From the NCBI RefSeq assembly GCF_029870595.1, contig NZ_JAPDIR010000005.1, positions 248,001 through 312,000 on the forward strand: a DNA stretch of 64,000 nt, read 5' to 3'. The notes under the pieces were generated by a model, which had not been told where the DNA came from, made no database searches, and was given only the letters and a program-made list of their open reading frames with translations. A program made the position numbers and the translations under genes. This stretch comes from Sphingomonas sp. CBMAI 2297 (GTDB lineage: Bacteria; Pseudomonadota; Alphaproteobacteria; Sphingomonadales; Sphingomonadaceae). Below are positions 35,168 to 44,436 of this stretch, piece by piece. The stretch's first letter is position 1; each line of letters begins with the position of its first letter.

Positions 35168-36583
35168 TCAGCCCTGGGGAGACTGCTGCCAACCTCCGCC
35201 AAGCGCGAGGAACAGGGTGACCGTAGCGTCGGAGAAGCTCGACTCGGCCTGGGCCAGGCTCAGCTCGTTCGTGGCGAGCGAACGCTCGGCATCGAGCACG
35301 GTCTGGAAGGGTTCGGCGCCGGCGCGGTAGCGCAGCCGCGCGATGCGGGCCGCTTCCGCACTCTGGTCGCGGCCGCGCCGCAGCGCCTCGACGCGCTGGC
35401 CCTGCGCCACATAATTGGCCAGCGCCGTCTCGGTATCCTGCAGCGCGGTCAGCCAAGTGCCGTCGAACGTGGCGAGCGCGGCGTCCGCTCCCGCCTCGGC
35501 CTGGGCGATGCGCGCGCGGGCGACGCTCATGTTCGGGAAGCTGAACGACAGCATCGGACCGATGCTGAAGCGGAAGCTCGAGCTGTTGAACATATCCTTG
35601 GGCGCCAGCGCCGTCGAACCGATCGAGCCGCCGATCGAGATGTTCGGATAGAGGTCCGCGGTGGCGACGCCGATCCGCGCCGAGGCGGCGGCAAGCCGGC
35701 GCTCGGCGGCGCGGACATCGGCGCGGCGGGCGAGCAGCGTCGCGCCATTGCCGACCGGGATGGCCTGCTTCACCACCGGCACCGTCTCGCAGCTCGCCAC
35801 ATCGGCCGGCGCGTCCGCCGGCGGCTTGCCGGTGAGCACCGCGAGGCGGAACAGCGCGGCCTTGCGCTGCGCCTCATAGACCGGGACCTGGGCACGGGTC
35901 TGCTCCAGCAGGGCCGCGCCCTGGCTGGTCTCGAGCCCGGTGCCGCGCCCGCCCGCCTCGAGCCGGCGCGTCAGGTCGAACGTGTCTTCCTGGAGCTTGA
36001 GCGTCTGCGAAGCGACCTTGAGCTGCTCGCCCGCGGCGCAGGCATCCGAATAGGCGCGGATCGTCTCGGCCACCACCGTGACGCGGGACAGGTCATAGGC
36101 GGCCTGGCTCGCCCCCAGATCGGCACGGCCGGCCTGGATCGCGCGGGTGATCTTGCCGAACAGATCGACCTGATAGCTCAGGTCGAGCCCGACATCATAG
36201 GTATCGCCTTCGAACGAGGAGCCGGGGATGCCCAGCGACGCGCCCGGCACGCGGGCATGCGTCGCCTTCGACGTGACGCTGGTGGTCGGCAGCCGCTGGG
36301 CCCGCGTCTCGCGCAGGCTCGCCCGCGCCTGGCGCAGGTTCGCCGCGGCGACGCGCAGATCGGTATTGGCCGCCAGCGCCTCGCCGACCAGCCGGTCGAT
36401 CACCGGCGTGTCGTACAGCTTCCACCAGTCCGCCGGCGGCTCGTCGGCGACGAAGCCCGGCGCCTTTGCCTGGCTCAGGTCGCCCTGGGCGGGCGCCTTG
36501 GGCGCCGGCGAGACATAATTGGGGCCGACCACGCAGCCCGAGAGCGTCAGGCCGGCGGCGATCAGGGCAAGGGTCCGCTTCAT
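35168..36583 (-). CDS. OprM/NodT-family outer-membrane efflux lipoprotein
   Basis: 471 residues. The lipoprotein signal ends at the LSGC lipobox followed by VVGPNY, the standard start of OprM/NodT-type factors. Two outer-membrane efflux repeats follow. The ATG at 36583 overlaps the RND pump stop (ATGA), which fixes the start. With the two genes upstream it completes an AcrAB/OprM-type tripartite pump spanning both membranes. Last gene of the operon. Confidence 0.94.
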   Translation of the reverse strand: MKRTLALIAAGLTLSGCVVGPNYVSPAPKAPAQGDLSQAKAPGFVADEPPADWWKLYDTPVIDRLVGEALAANTDLRVAAANLRQARASLRETRAQRLPTTSVTSKATHARVPGASLGIPGSSFEGDTYDVGLDLSYQVDLFGKITRAIQAGRADLGASQAAYDLSRVTVVAETIRAYSDACAAGEQLKVASQTLKLQEDTFDLTRRLEAGGRGTGLETSQGAALLEQTRAQVPVYEAQRKAALFRLAVLTGKPPADAPADVASCETVPVVKQAIPVGNGATLLARRADVRAAERRLAAASARIGVATADLYPNISIGGSIGSTALAPKDMFNSSSFRFSIGPMLSFSFPNMSVARARIAQAEAGADAALATFDGTWLTALQDTETALANYVAQGQRVEALRRGRDQSAEAARIARLRYRAGAEPFQTVLDAERSLATNELSLAQAESSFSDATVTLFLALGGGWQQSPQG

Positions 36584-39500
36584 TGCGCTTCTCCCGTCGC
36601 GGCGGCAGGCGTTTCCGGTGCCGTCGGCATGGGCCCGTGATGCGCCACCTTGCCGCCGCCCAGCTTGCGCAGCAGCACGTAGAAGATCGGCGTGAAGATC
36701 AGGCCGAAGATGGTGACGCCGACCATGCCGAACGCCACCGCGGTGCCGAGCGACTGGCGCATCTCCTGGCCCGGGCCGCTGGCGATCGCCAGCGGGATCA
36801 CGCCGAAGATGAACGCGAACGACGTCATCAGGATCGGACGGAGGCGCGAGCGGGCGGCGTGGACCGCGGCGTCGAACCGGTTCATGCCCTCTTCCTCGCC
36901 CTGCTTGGCGAACTCGACGATCAGGATCGCGTTCTTGGCGGCAAGCGCGATCAGCACCACCAGGCCGACCTGGGTGAGGATGTTGTTGTCCATCCCCCGC
37001 AGGTTCACGCCGAGCAGCGCGGCCAGGATGCACATCGGCACGATCAGGATCACCGCGAGCGGCAGCGTCAGCGCTTCATACTGGGCAGCCAGCACGAGGA
37101 AGACGAATACCACGGCGAGCACGAAGATCAGTGCCGACGAGCTGCCGGCCGCCTTTTGCTGATAGGCGAGGCCGGTCCATTCATAGCCATAGCCCTGGGG
37201 CAGCACCTTGCTCGCCATCGCCTCCATCGCCGCGAGCGCGTCGCCCGAGGAGACGCCCGGCGCGGCGGCGCCCTGCAGCTCCACCGCGGGCAGCAGGTTG
37301 TAGCGCACCACGCGCGACGAGCCGGAGTCGCGATGGAAGCTCGCCACCGCCGAGATCGGCACCATCTGGCCGCTCGACGAGCGCACCTGCAGGCGGCCGA
37401 TGTCGCTGATATCGTCGCGCGAGGTCGGCTCCGCCTGCGCGGTCACGCGGAAGGTGCGGCCGAGCAGGTTGAAGTCGTTGACATAGGTCGAGCCGATATA
37501 GGTGCCGATCGCGTCGAACACCTGTTGCGGCTGCACGCCGAGGATCTGCGCCTTGTCGCGGTCGACATCGGCGCGGATGCGCGGATTGGCGGTGTTGAAC
37601 AACGAAAAGACCTGGGTGACCTTCGGCTCCTGCATCGCCGCGCCCATCATCGCCCCGGTCGCGCCCTCGAGCCCGCGCCAGCCGCCATTGGCCGCGCGAT
37701 CCTCGATCATCATCACGAAGCCCGAGCCGTTGCCGAGGCCCTGCACCGCGGGCGGCGAGATCATGAAGATGTTGGCGCCGCTGATCTGCCCGGCGATCGC
37801 GCCGGTGAGCTGGCCGGCCAGCGCCTCCGCGCTCTGCTGCTTGCCGCGCTGCGACCAGTCCTTCAGCTTGATGAAGAACACGCCCGCGTTCGACGCCTGG
37901 CTGAAGCTCGCGCCGTCCAGGCCGGCGAATGCCGCGCCGTCGATCACGCCGTCGGTCTTGGCGGCGATGGCATAGGCCTTGTCGACGACTTCGCTGGTGC
38001 GCTCGAGCGACGAGCCCGGCGGCAGCTGGACGACGCCGATCAGGAAGCCCTGGTCCTGTTCGGGGATGAAGCCCGTCGGCGTGGCGGTGAGGCGCCAGCC
38101 GGTGAGCGCGAGCAGCCCCGCATAGATGAGCATCATGATCAGGCCCATGCGGATCAGCCGGCCAGTGACACGGCCATAGCGGTCCGACAGCCAGTTGAAG
38201 CCCTCGTTGAACTTCTCCGCGCCCAGCTTGACCGGCCGCATCCAGCGCGGGCCGCTATCGGCGTCGATATGCTGGTGCGGCTTGAGCAGCAGCGCGGCGA
38301 GCGCCGGCGACAGCGTGAGCGAGACGAGCAGCGAGATCGCCGAGGCCGCGGCGATCGTCACCGCGAACTGGCGGTAGAAGATGCCGGGGATGCCGCCGAC
38401 CATTGCCGTCGGGATGAACACCGAGACCAGCACCAGGCCGATCGCGACCAGCGCGCCGGACACTTCCTTCATCGTCAGGTGCGCGGCATCGCGTGGCGAC
38501 TTGCCTTCGCGGATGTGCTTCTCCACTGCCTCGACCACGACGATCGCGTCGTCGACCACGATGCCCACGGCGAGCACCAGCGCGAACAGCGACAGCGAGT
38601 TGATCGAATAGCCGAGCGCGAGCTGCACCGCGAAGGTGCCGACCAGCGCGATCGGGATGGCGACGATCGGGATCACCGCCGCGCGCCAGGTCTGGAGGAA
38701 GATCACCACGACCACGACGACGAGGACCACCGCTTCGAGCAGCGTGTGCTGCACGGCCTCCACCGACGCCGAGACATATTCGGTCGGGTTGTAGGGGATG
38801 GTGTATTGAAGGCCCTGCGGGAAGTCCTTCTTGAGCGTCTCCATCTCCTTCAGCACCAGGTCCGCCGCGTTGAGCGAATTGGCGCCCGGCTGCTGGACGA
38901 TGGCGAGCGCGATACCGCGCCGGCCGCCGAACGAGCCGCGGATCGAATAGTCCTGGCTGCCCAGCTCGATCCGCGCGACGTCGCCCAGCTTGGTGAGCGC
39001 GGCGCCGGTCGGATCGGACTTCACGGTGATGTTGGAGAATTGCTCGACCGTGGCGAGGCGGCCGCGCACGTCCACCGGCACCTCGAACGACGGATTGTCC
39101 TTGCCCGTCGGCGCCGAGCCGAGCGCGCCGCCCGCGGTCTGGATATTCTGCGCCTGCAGCGCCGCGACGATCTCGCCCGAAGTCAGGTTGCGTGCCGCCG
39201 CCTTGTCCGGATCGATCCAGACGCGCATCGAGTAATTGCCGCCACCGAAGACCTGCACCGTGCCCACGCCCTCCAGGCGCAGCAGCCGGTCGCGGATCAC
39301 CGTATTGGCGTAATTGCCCATGTAATCGACGTCGAGGCTGTTGTCGGGCGAGGTAAGCGCCACGATCATCAGGAAGCCCGATTCCTGCTTGTTCACCGTC
39401 ACGCCGATCTGGCGCACCTGGTCCGGCAGGCGCGGCACGGCCAGGTTGACGCGGTTCTGCACCAGCACCTGGGCGGCGTTGAGATCGGTACCCGGCTTGA

Positions 39501-39825
39501 AGGTGACCGTGACGGTCGCCTGGCCCTGGGTGGAGGACGAGCTCATGTAGAGCATGCCCTCGACGCCGTTGATCTCCTGCTCGAGCGGCGTCGACACCGT
39601 CTCGGCGATCGTCTCCGGCGAGGCGCCGGCATAGAAGGCGCTCACCGCGATCGTGGGCGGCGCGATCTCCGGATATTGCGACAGCGCCAGCAGCGGATAG
39701 CAGAAGGCGCCGATCAGGGTGATGAACACCGAGATCACCGCCGCGAAGATCGGCCGCTCGATGAAGAAGCTGGAGAAGCCGCTGCGCGCGGGCGCGTCGG
39801 GCTGGGGAGCCTGGGGTTCGCTCAT
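36580..39825 (-). CDS. AcrB/MexB-type HAE1 RND multidrug transporter
   Basis: 1081 residues. The first helix is followed by SQYPEIAPPTIAVSAFYAGA; the proton-relay double Asp is in VDDAIVVVEAVEKH, and PIFYVLLRKL marks the last helix. Typical of HAE1 pumps such as AcrB, BpeF and MexF that expel drugs, solvents or bile salts. It starts 10 bp after the adaptor gene and overlaps the OMF start. The C-terminal 30 residues are a polar tail. Confidence 0.95.
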   Translation of the reverse strand: MSEPQAPQPDAPARSGFSSFFIERPIFAAVISVFITLIGAFCYPLLALSQYPEIAPPTIAVSAFYAGASPETIAETVSTPLEQEINGVEGMLYMSSSSTQGQATVTVTFKPGTDLNAAQVLVQNRVNLAVPRLPDQVRQIGVTVNKQESGFLMIVALTSPDNSLDVDYMGNYANTVIRDRLLRLEGVGTVQVFGGGNYSMRVWIDPDKAAARNLTSGEIVAALQAQNIQTAGGALGSAPTGKDNPSFEVPVDVRGRLATVEQFSNITVKSDPTGAALTKLGDVARIELGSQDYSIRGSFGGRRGIALAIVQQPGANSLNAADLVLKEMETLKKDFPQGLQYTIPYNPTEYVSASVEAVQHTLLEAVVLVVVVVVIFLQTWRAAVIPIVAIPIALVGTFAVQLALGYSINSLSLFALVLAVGIVVDDAIVVVEAVEKHIREGKSPRDAAHLTMKEVSGALVAIGLVLVSVFIPTAMVGGIPGIFYRQFAVTIAAASAISLLVSLTLSPALAALLLKPHQHIDADSGPRWMRPVKLGAEKFNEGFNWLSDRYGRVTGRLIRMGLIMMLIYAGLLALTGWRLTATPTGFIPEQDQGFLIGVVQLPPGSSLERTSEVVDKAYAIAAKTDGVIDGAAFAGLDGASFSQASNAGVFFIKLKDWSQRGKQQSAEALAGQLTGAIAGQISGANIFMISPPAVQGLGNGSGFVMMIEDRAANGGWRGLEGATGAMMGAAMQEPKVTQVFSLFNTANPRIRADVDRDKAQILGVQPQQVFDAIGTYIGSTYVNDFNLLGRTFRVTAQAEPTSRDDISDIGRLQVRSSSGQMVPISAVASFHRDSGSSRVVRYNLLPAVELQGAAAPGVSSGDALAAMEAMASKVLPQGYGYEWTGLAYQQKAAGSSSALIFVLAVVFVFLVLAAQYEALTLPLAVILIVPMCILAALLGVNLRGMDNNILTQVGLVVLIALAAKNAILIVEFAKQGEEEGMNRFDAAVHAARSRLRPILMTSFAFIFGVIPLAIASGPGQEMRQSLGTAVAFGMVGVTIFGLIFTPIFYVLLRKLGGGKVAHHGPMPTAPETPAAATGEAQ

Positions 39826-39835
39826 GGCCCTATCC

Positions 39836-41023
39836 TCAGCGGTTGCCGGCGGGCAGCGCGGTGCCGGCCGGCTGATCGGACGGCGGCGCGGCGGCGGGGG
39901 CCGGCGCTTCCGTGATCTTGCCCGGCTGCGGCGTGACCTTCACGCCCGGGCGCGCGCGCTGGGTGCCGTCGATGATCACCCGATCATCCTTGGTCAGGCC
40001 CGAGCGGATCACGCGCAGATTGCCGCGCAGCGGGCCGGTCTGCACCGGGCGCGCCGTCACCGTGTTGCTCTTGTCGACGACGAACACGATCTGGCGCGCG
40101 GCATCGGCCATCACCGCCGTGTCCGGCACCAGCAGCGCCGGATAGGGCTTCGACGCCTCGAGCCGGGCCGAGCCGAACATGCCGGGCTTCAGGAAGCCGC
40201 CGGGATTGGCGATGATCGCGCGGGCGCGGATCGTGCCGGCGCCGGCATCGAGCGCGTTGTCGACGAAGTCGAGCGTGCCCGTATGGGTATAGTCGTTCTC
40301 GTCCGAGAGCTTGACCTTGATCGCCGTGCCGTTCTGGGCGCCGGTGCCCTGGCGCTGATATTTCAGCAGCAGCGCTTCCGATCCCTGGAAGACGAAGTGC
40401 AGCGGATCGACCGAGACGATCGTGGTCAGCACCGTCTGGTCGGCGGTGACCGAATTGCCGACATCGACCTTGCGCTCCGAGATGCGACCGCTCAGCGGCG
40501 CGACGACGCGCGTGAAGCCCAGGTCGAGCTGGCGCGCCCGCAGATTGGCCTCCGCGGCGGCGACCTGCGCGGCGCCCGAGCGCAGCGCGGCGCGGCGCTG
40601 CTCCAGCTCCTCCTGGCTGGCGGCGCGCTGGGCGACCAGCGCCTCCGAGCGGGCATATTCGGTCTGCGCATTGGCGAGCGTGGCCTTGGCCTGGGCGACT
40701 TGCGCCGCCGCCTGGGCGACGGCGGCCTGGGCCGGACGCGCATCGATGGTGAAGAGCAGCTGGCCCTTGCGGACGAACTGGCCGTCCTTGAACCAGATGC
40801 CCTGCAGATAGCCCGAGGCGCGCGGGCGCACCTCGACCGTCTGGATCGCCTCGAAGCGGCCGACGAACTCGTCCCAGTCGACCACGTCCTGCACCAGCGG
40901 CGCCGAGACGGTGACGGGGGGCGGGCCCTGCTGCGGCATCTGCGGTCCGCCGCCGCCGCAACCGGCGAGAGCGAGCGCGGCCACAAGAGCCGGGATAAGC
41001 AGCTGACGGTTCTTCGAATGCAT
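39836..41023 (-). CDS. AcrA/MexE-type RND periplasmic adaptor lipoprotein
   Basis: 395 residues. Lipobox LAGC followed by a Gly-rich linker; lipoyl, alpha-hairpin (with LVAQRAASQEELEQR), beta-barrel (VDPLHFVFQGSEALLLKYQR in part) and membrane-proximal domains are in the AcrA/MexE order. First gene of the efflux operon; AGGGAT precedes the ATG. The C-terminal ~25 residues are Pro/Ala-rich. Expression is probably repressed by the divergently encoded TetR protein. Confidence 0.93.
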   Translation of the reverse strand: MHSKNRQLLIPALVAALALAGCGGGGPQMPQQGPPPVTVSAPLVQDVVDWDEFVGRFEAIQTVEVRPRASGYLQGIWFKDGQFVRKGQLLFTIDARPAQAAVAQAAAQVAQAKATLANAQTEYARSEALVAQRAASQEELEQRRAALRSGAAQVAAAEANLRARQLDLGFTRVVAPLSGRISERKVDVGNSVTADQTVLTTIVSVDPLHFVFQGSEALLLKYQRQGTGAQNGTAIKVKLSDENDYTHTGTLDFVDNALDAGAGTIRARAIIANPGGFLKPGMFGSARLEASKPYPALLVPDTAVMADAARQIVFVVDKSNTVTARPVQTGPLRGNLRVIRSGLTKDDRVIIDGTQRARPGVKVTPQPGKITEAPAPAAAPPSDQPAGTALPAGNR

Positions 41024-41128
41024 GTTCGATCCCTAAATCCGTGCCCCTGGCCGGACATCCTCCGCGGTGCCGTTACTGGAAACGAACGACTTCCGATTTG
41101 GCACCCGCTAAGCGCGTTCAGGGAACTT

Positions 41129-41164
41129 GTCAACGACTGTAGACATATGTCCACAATGGTTGAC
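41129..41164. promoter_or_regulatory. Long palindromic operator between the RND operon and tetR
   Basis: A 36-bp inverted repeat with outer arms GTCAAC and GTTGAC and centre GACATATGTC; 15 of 18 base pairs match. Length and symmetry fit an AcrR/TtgR-type TetR operator. It lies in the 171-bp divergent promoter region and includes the ATG codons at 41147 and 41156, arguing that tetR translation starts further down, at 41195. Confidence 0.75.
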
Positions 41165-41194
41165 TACCCGTCTGTTAGCGATAAAAAGGCGCCC

Positions 41195-41797
41195 ATGATC
41201 CCGCCCGTCCAGGCCCTGCCGCGGTCGCGCAACGCGGCCGCGACGCGCGAGGCGATCCTCGCCTCGGCCCGGAAGCACTTCGCGCGCGAGAACTACGAGA
41301 ATGTCGGCCTGCGCGAGATCGCGGGCGATGCCGGCGTCGATCCCGCGCTGGTCAGCCGCTATTTCGGCAGCAAGGAAGCCCTGTTCCGCGAGACGCTGCG
41401 CGACGACGACAAGGACTTCATGGAAGGCGCCACCCGCGAGACGCTGGCCGCGCATTTCGCCCGGCTCTTCCTCGACGACGGCGGCACGCCGCAGGACGAG
41501 CGCGACCTCCATATCGACCAGATCCTGATCCTGCTGCATTCGATCGGATCGCCCAAGGCCGGCGAGATCATCCGCGAGACGATCGACACCGACATCCTGG
41601 AGCCGATCGCGCGCGTGCTTGGCGGCCAGGATACCGAGATGCGCGCCGCCATGGCCTTTGCCGTGCTGATGGGCATGGGCATCATGCATAACACGCTCGC
41701 CATCGATCCGGACATGTGCACCGCCGAGGAGACCGAGCGCTTCGAGAAGCGCCTGACGCGCATCTTCGCCGCCGCGCTGGAGCCGATGGACGACTGA
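41195..41797 (+). CDS. TetR-family regulator, likely repressor of the RND operon
   Basis: 200 residues. Helix-turn-helix at ~30-50 (VGLREIAGDAGVDPALVSRY), then a helical ligand domain. The start at 41195 is chosen because AAGG sits 6 nt upstream and because ATG codons at 41147/41156 lie inside the operator palindrome. Divergent from the acrAB-like operon, so probable local repressor and autoregulator. Only one base separates its stop from the dinB ATG, so the two are almost certainly co-transcribed. Confidence 0.9.
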   Translation: MIPPVQALPRSRNAAATREAILASARKHFARENYENVGLREIAGDAGVDPALVSRYFGSKEALFRETLRDDDKDFMEGATRETLAAHFARLFLDDGGTPQDERDLHIDQILILLHSIGSPKAGEIIRETIDTDILEPIARVLGGQDTEMRAAMAFAVLMGMGIMHNTLAIDPDMCTAEETERFEKRLTRIFAAALEPMDD

Positions 41798-41798
41798 C

Positions 41799-42866
41799 AT
41801 GGGGACCCAGCCGGTCCGCAAGATCATCCATGTCGACATGGACGCCTTTTACGCATCGGTGGAGCAGCGCGACGATCCGGCGCTGCGGGGCAAGCCGGTC
41901 GCCGTCGGCTATGCCGCGGCGCGGGGCGTGGTGGCGGCGGCAAGCTACGAGGCGCGCCGGTTCGGCGTGCGCTCCGCCCTGCCCTCGGTCACCGCGATGC
42001 GGCGCTGCCCGGAACTGATCTTCGTCAAGCCGCGCTTCGACGTCTATCGCGCCGTCTCGAAGCAGATCCATGCGATCTTCGCCGACTATACGCCGGTCAT
42101 CCAGCCGCTCTCGCTCGACGAGGCCTATCTCGACGTCACCGCGAACCTGCGCGGGATCGAGACGGCCTGGGCCACCGCCAAGGAGATCCGCGCCCGCATC
42201 CTGGCGGAGACCGGCCTCACCGCCTCGGCCGGCGTCTCGTACAACAAGTTCCTCGCCAAGCTCGCCTCGGACCAGCGCAAGCCCAACGGCCAGTTCGCGG
42301 TGACGCCCGAGATGGGGCCGGCCTGGGTGGAGACGCTGCCGGTCGCGCGCTTCCACGGAGTGGGGCCGGTGACCGCGAGGAAGATGCATGCGCTCGGCAT
42401 CGAGACCGGCGCGGATCTGCGCGGCAAGTCGCTGGAATTCCTCCGCGCGCATTTCGGCAGCGCGGCCGAATGGTATCACGCGATCTCGCGCGGCGAGGAC
42501 GACCGGCCGGTGCATGTCGACCTGCCGCGCAAGTCCTCGGGCTCGGAGACCACTTTCGACCGCGACCTGGTGGAGAATGCCGAGATCGAGGCCGGCGTGC
42601 TCGAGATGGCCGAGGACGTCTGGGCCTGGTGCGAGAAGGCGCAGGAATTCGGCCGCACCGTCACCGTGAAGGTGAAATATGGCGACTTCCAGATCATCAC
42701 CCGCAGCCGCAGCCTCGGCGCCGGGCTGGTCGACCGCCGCGAGACGCTCCGCGACATGAGCCTCGCCCTGATCCGCTCGGTGCTGCCCACGCCCAAGGGG
42801 GTAAGGCTGGTCGGCGTGACGGTCTCGAACTTCGAGGAGCGGCTGGGCGAGGAGTTGCCGTTCTGA
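41799..42866 (+). CDS. dinB: DNA polymerase IV (Y family)
   Basis: 355 residues, full length for DinB. The metal-binding acids are present: D13 in HVDMDAFYASVE, and D107-E108 in LSLDEAYLDVT. The thumb HhH region (FHGVGPVTARKMHALGI) and a little-finger domain follow; there is no obvious long clamp-binding tail beyond EELPF. It performs error-prone translesion synthesis. Here it starts one base after a TetR-type regulator, so its expression may follow that repressor rather than, or besides, LexA. I see no LexA-like box before it. Confidence 0.96.
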   Translation: MGTQPVRKIIHVDMDAFYASVEQRDDPALRGKPVAVGYAAARGVVAAASYEARRFGVRSALPSVTAMRRCPELIFVKPRFDVYRAVSKQIHAIFADYTPVIQPLSLDEAYLDVTANLRGIETAWATAKEIRARILAETGLTASAGVSYNKFLAKLASDQRKPNGQFAVTPEMGPAWVETLPVARFHGVGPVTARKMHALGIETGADLRGKSLEFLRAHFGSAAEWYHAISRGEDDRPVHVDLPRKSSGSETTFDRDLVENAEIEAGVLEMAEDVWAWCEKAQEFGRTVTVKVKYGDFQIITRSRSLGAGLVDRRETLRDMSLALIRSVLPTPKGVRLVGVTVSNFEERLGEELPF

Positions 42867-42879
42867 GTATGACGTTGGA

Positions 42880-43443
42880 ATGACGCGCCCGATCATCCTT
42901 CTCCTGACCCCCTTGCTCCTGGCGGGGTGCGGCTCTCTATCCGATGGCAAGCTCGGGGAAGGCTGCAAGGTGGCGGAGGCCTATGCGCGGCAGTTCCTGA
43001 AGGAAGCGACGGGACCAATCGCAGTGGCGCACGGCCCCAAGGGCCTGATGCTCCCCGGGCGCGCCGACCTCGAGGCAATCGTTCGCGAGCATCCCGAATT
43101 CGTCGGCAGGCAGGATCTTCGCCTGGCATATGCGCAGGGCGACGTTCGGAGATTGAGCCCGGTCACGAGCTGCCCGAATCTGCGCGCGTTTCTGGATGGC
43201 GCCGGCATCCTGCACGACGACGCCCGGATCGACCGGCTGGCCAATCCGGGAACGATGGATCGCTATCCCTTCGGCGTCCTCACCATGTCCATGCCGGTGA
43301 TCGACCGGGATGGCCGAACCGCCGCCATGACGATCAGCGATCAATACGGAGCGCTGGCGGGAGGCACGGCCCTGGTCACCCTGGAAAAGAGTCGTGACGG
43401 CGCCTGGATCGTGAAGCGGACCGATACACTGAGCATCAGCTAG
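42880..43443 (+). CDS. Lipoprotein of unknown function
   Basis: 187 residues with a clear lipoprotein signal (LLLAGC, Cys about residue 17). The mature part is alpha/beta, with Cys residues near 29 and 88 and a C-terminal beta-rich segment (TAMT-ISDQYGAL-type) recalling NTF2-like or immunity-type folds. Codon use is slightly less GC-rich than its neighbours (for example AGATTGAGC and ATCAATACGG), a hint of more recent acquisition. It starts 13 bp after dinB. I do not recognise the family. Confidence 0.75.
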   Translation: MTRPIILLLTPLLLAGCGSLSDGKLGEGCKVAEAYARQFLKEATGPIAVAHGPKGLMLPGRADLEAIVREHPEFVGRQDLRLAYAQGDVRRLSPVTSCPNLRAFLDGAGILHDDARIDRLANPGTMDRYPFGVLTMSMPVIDRDGRTAAMTISDQYGALAGGTALVTLEKSRDGAWIVKRTDTLSIS

Positions 43444-43516
43444 CGCATCGCCCCGCCGCATGGCGACCGACCGGGCCGCGAATTGCCGTTCCGGCGGCAG
43501 ATGATACGCTCGATCC

Positions 43517-44068
43517 ATGCTCGACCGCACCTTCTTCGAGCGCGACGCCGTGACGGTCGCGCGGGACCTGATCGGAGTGGAGGTGCTCATCGACGGCGGC
43601 GGCGGCCCGATCGTCGAGACCGAGGCCTATGACGTGCGCGACCCCGCCTCGCACAGCTTCGGCGGGCCGACCCGGCGCAACGCGGTGCTCTTCGGGCCGC
43701 CCGGCCATGCGTACATCTACCGGATCTACGGGCTGCACTGGTGCATGAACTTCGTGTGCGCACCGATCAGCGCGGTGCTGATCCGCGCGATCGAGCCGCG
43801 CCAGGGGCTCGCGGCGATGGCACGGCGGCGCGGCACCGGTGATCCGCGGCAGCTCTGCTCGGGGCCGGGCAAGCTCTGCCAGGCACTGGCGGTCGACCGC
43901 GCGCTGGACGGGGCTCCACTCGATGCGCCGCCGTTCGAACTGCGGCCGGCGGACGCCCCGCGTGCCGTCGCGGTCGGGCCGCGGATCGGGATAACCAGGG
44001 CAATCGATACGCCATGGCGGTTCGGCGAGGCGAATTCGCGCTTCCTCAGCAAGCCGTTCGCGCGGTGA
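43517..44068 (+). CDS. DNA-3-methyladenine glycosylase, AAG/MPG family
   Basis: 183 residues, the normal size of bacterial AAG-type glycosylases. Typical motifs are ARDLIGVEV, the catalytic GPIVETEAYD, DPASHSFGGPTRRNAVLFGPPGHAYIY (split here in parts) and GLHWCMNFV, and the late SGPGKLCQAL. It excises alkylated purines in base-excision repair. The stop overlaps the next gene (GTGA), so the two are likely an operon. The neighbour dinB is also a damage-tolerance gene. Confidence 0.93.
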   Translation: MLDRTFFERDAVTVARDLIGVEVLIDGGGGPIVETEAYDVRDPASHSFGGPTRRNAVLFGPPGHAYIYRIYGLHWCMNFVCAPISAVLIRAIEPRQGLAAMARRRGTGDPRQLCSGPGKLCQALAVDRALDGAPLDAPPFELRPADAPRAVAVGPRIGITRAIDTPWRFGEANSRFLSKPFAR

Positions 44069-44436
44069 TGACCGGCGATCCGGTCCCCGTGTCCGATGCC
44101 GCGCAGGTCCGCGCGCTGCTGATCGATGCGGCGCGCGCGCACCGCGCGGTCAGCTATTCGGAACTGCTCGCCCTGCTCGGCCATCGCTTCACCCGCCCGC
44201 TGATGCGCGCGCTGTGCAAGACGCTCGATGCGATCGACGATGCCGCAGCACGGGACGGCGAACCCGAACTCGCCGTGCTGGTCGTACGCGAAGCCGATGC
44301 CATGCCGGGGCAAGGCTGGTGGGTGAGCCCGCGCGGGTCGCTCGCAGCCTATGGCGGGCCGTGGAAGGGAGCGGCGGCACGGGCGCTGGTCGACAAGCTC
44401 CAGCGCGAGGCCTTTGACTATTGGTCGAAGAGCTAG
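44068..44436 (+). CDS. Uncharacterised protein coupled to the glycosylase gene
   Basis: 122 residues from ATG 44068 (GTG 44065 is equally possible and overlaps the previous stop as GTGA). Helical N-terminus with SYSELLALLGHRF, resembling a winged-helix start, then ELAVLVVREADAMPGQGWW and a C-terminal QREAFDYW. No signal peptide or membrane segment. Its coupling to an alkyladenine glycosylase hints at DNA repair, but that is only context. The stop shares a CTAG with the convergent acylase gene. Confidence 0.75.
   Translation: MTGDPVPVSDAAQVRALLIDAARAHRAVSYSELLALLGHRFTRPLMRALCKTLDAIDDAAARDGEPELAVLVVREADAMPGQGWWVSPRGSLAAYGGPWKGAAARALVDKLQREAFDYWSKS

Noticed and set aside
36466..39915. Very long open frame (over 1100 codons) on the plus strand opposite the RND pump gene
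   Set aside because: Composition is His/Arg/Asp-rich without recognisable domains, and the opposite strand encodes a complete AcrB-type pump. Such antisense frames are expected in high-GC DNA.
41147..41194. Earlier ATG starts for the tetR gene (41147, 41156)
   Set aside because: Both lie inside the 36-bp operator palindrome and lack a ribosome site; the ATG at 41195 has AAGG at good spacing.
42880..43443. Possible genomic-island boundary at the lipoprotein gene because of slightly lower GC
   Set aside because: The shift is mild and confined to one short gene; there is no tRNA, integrase or direct repeat beside it.
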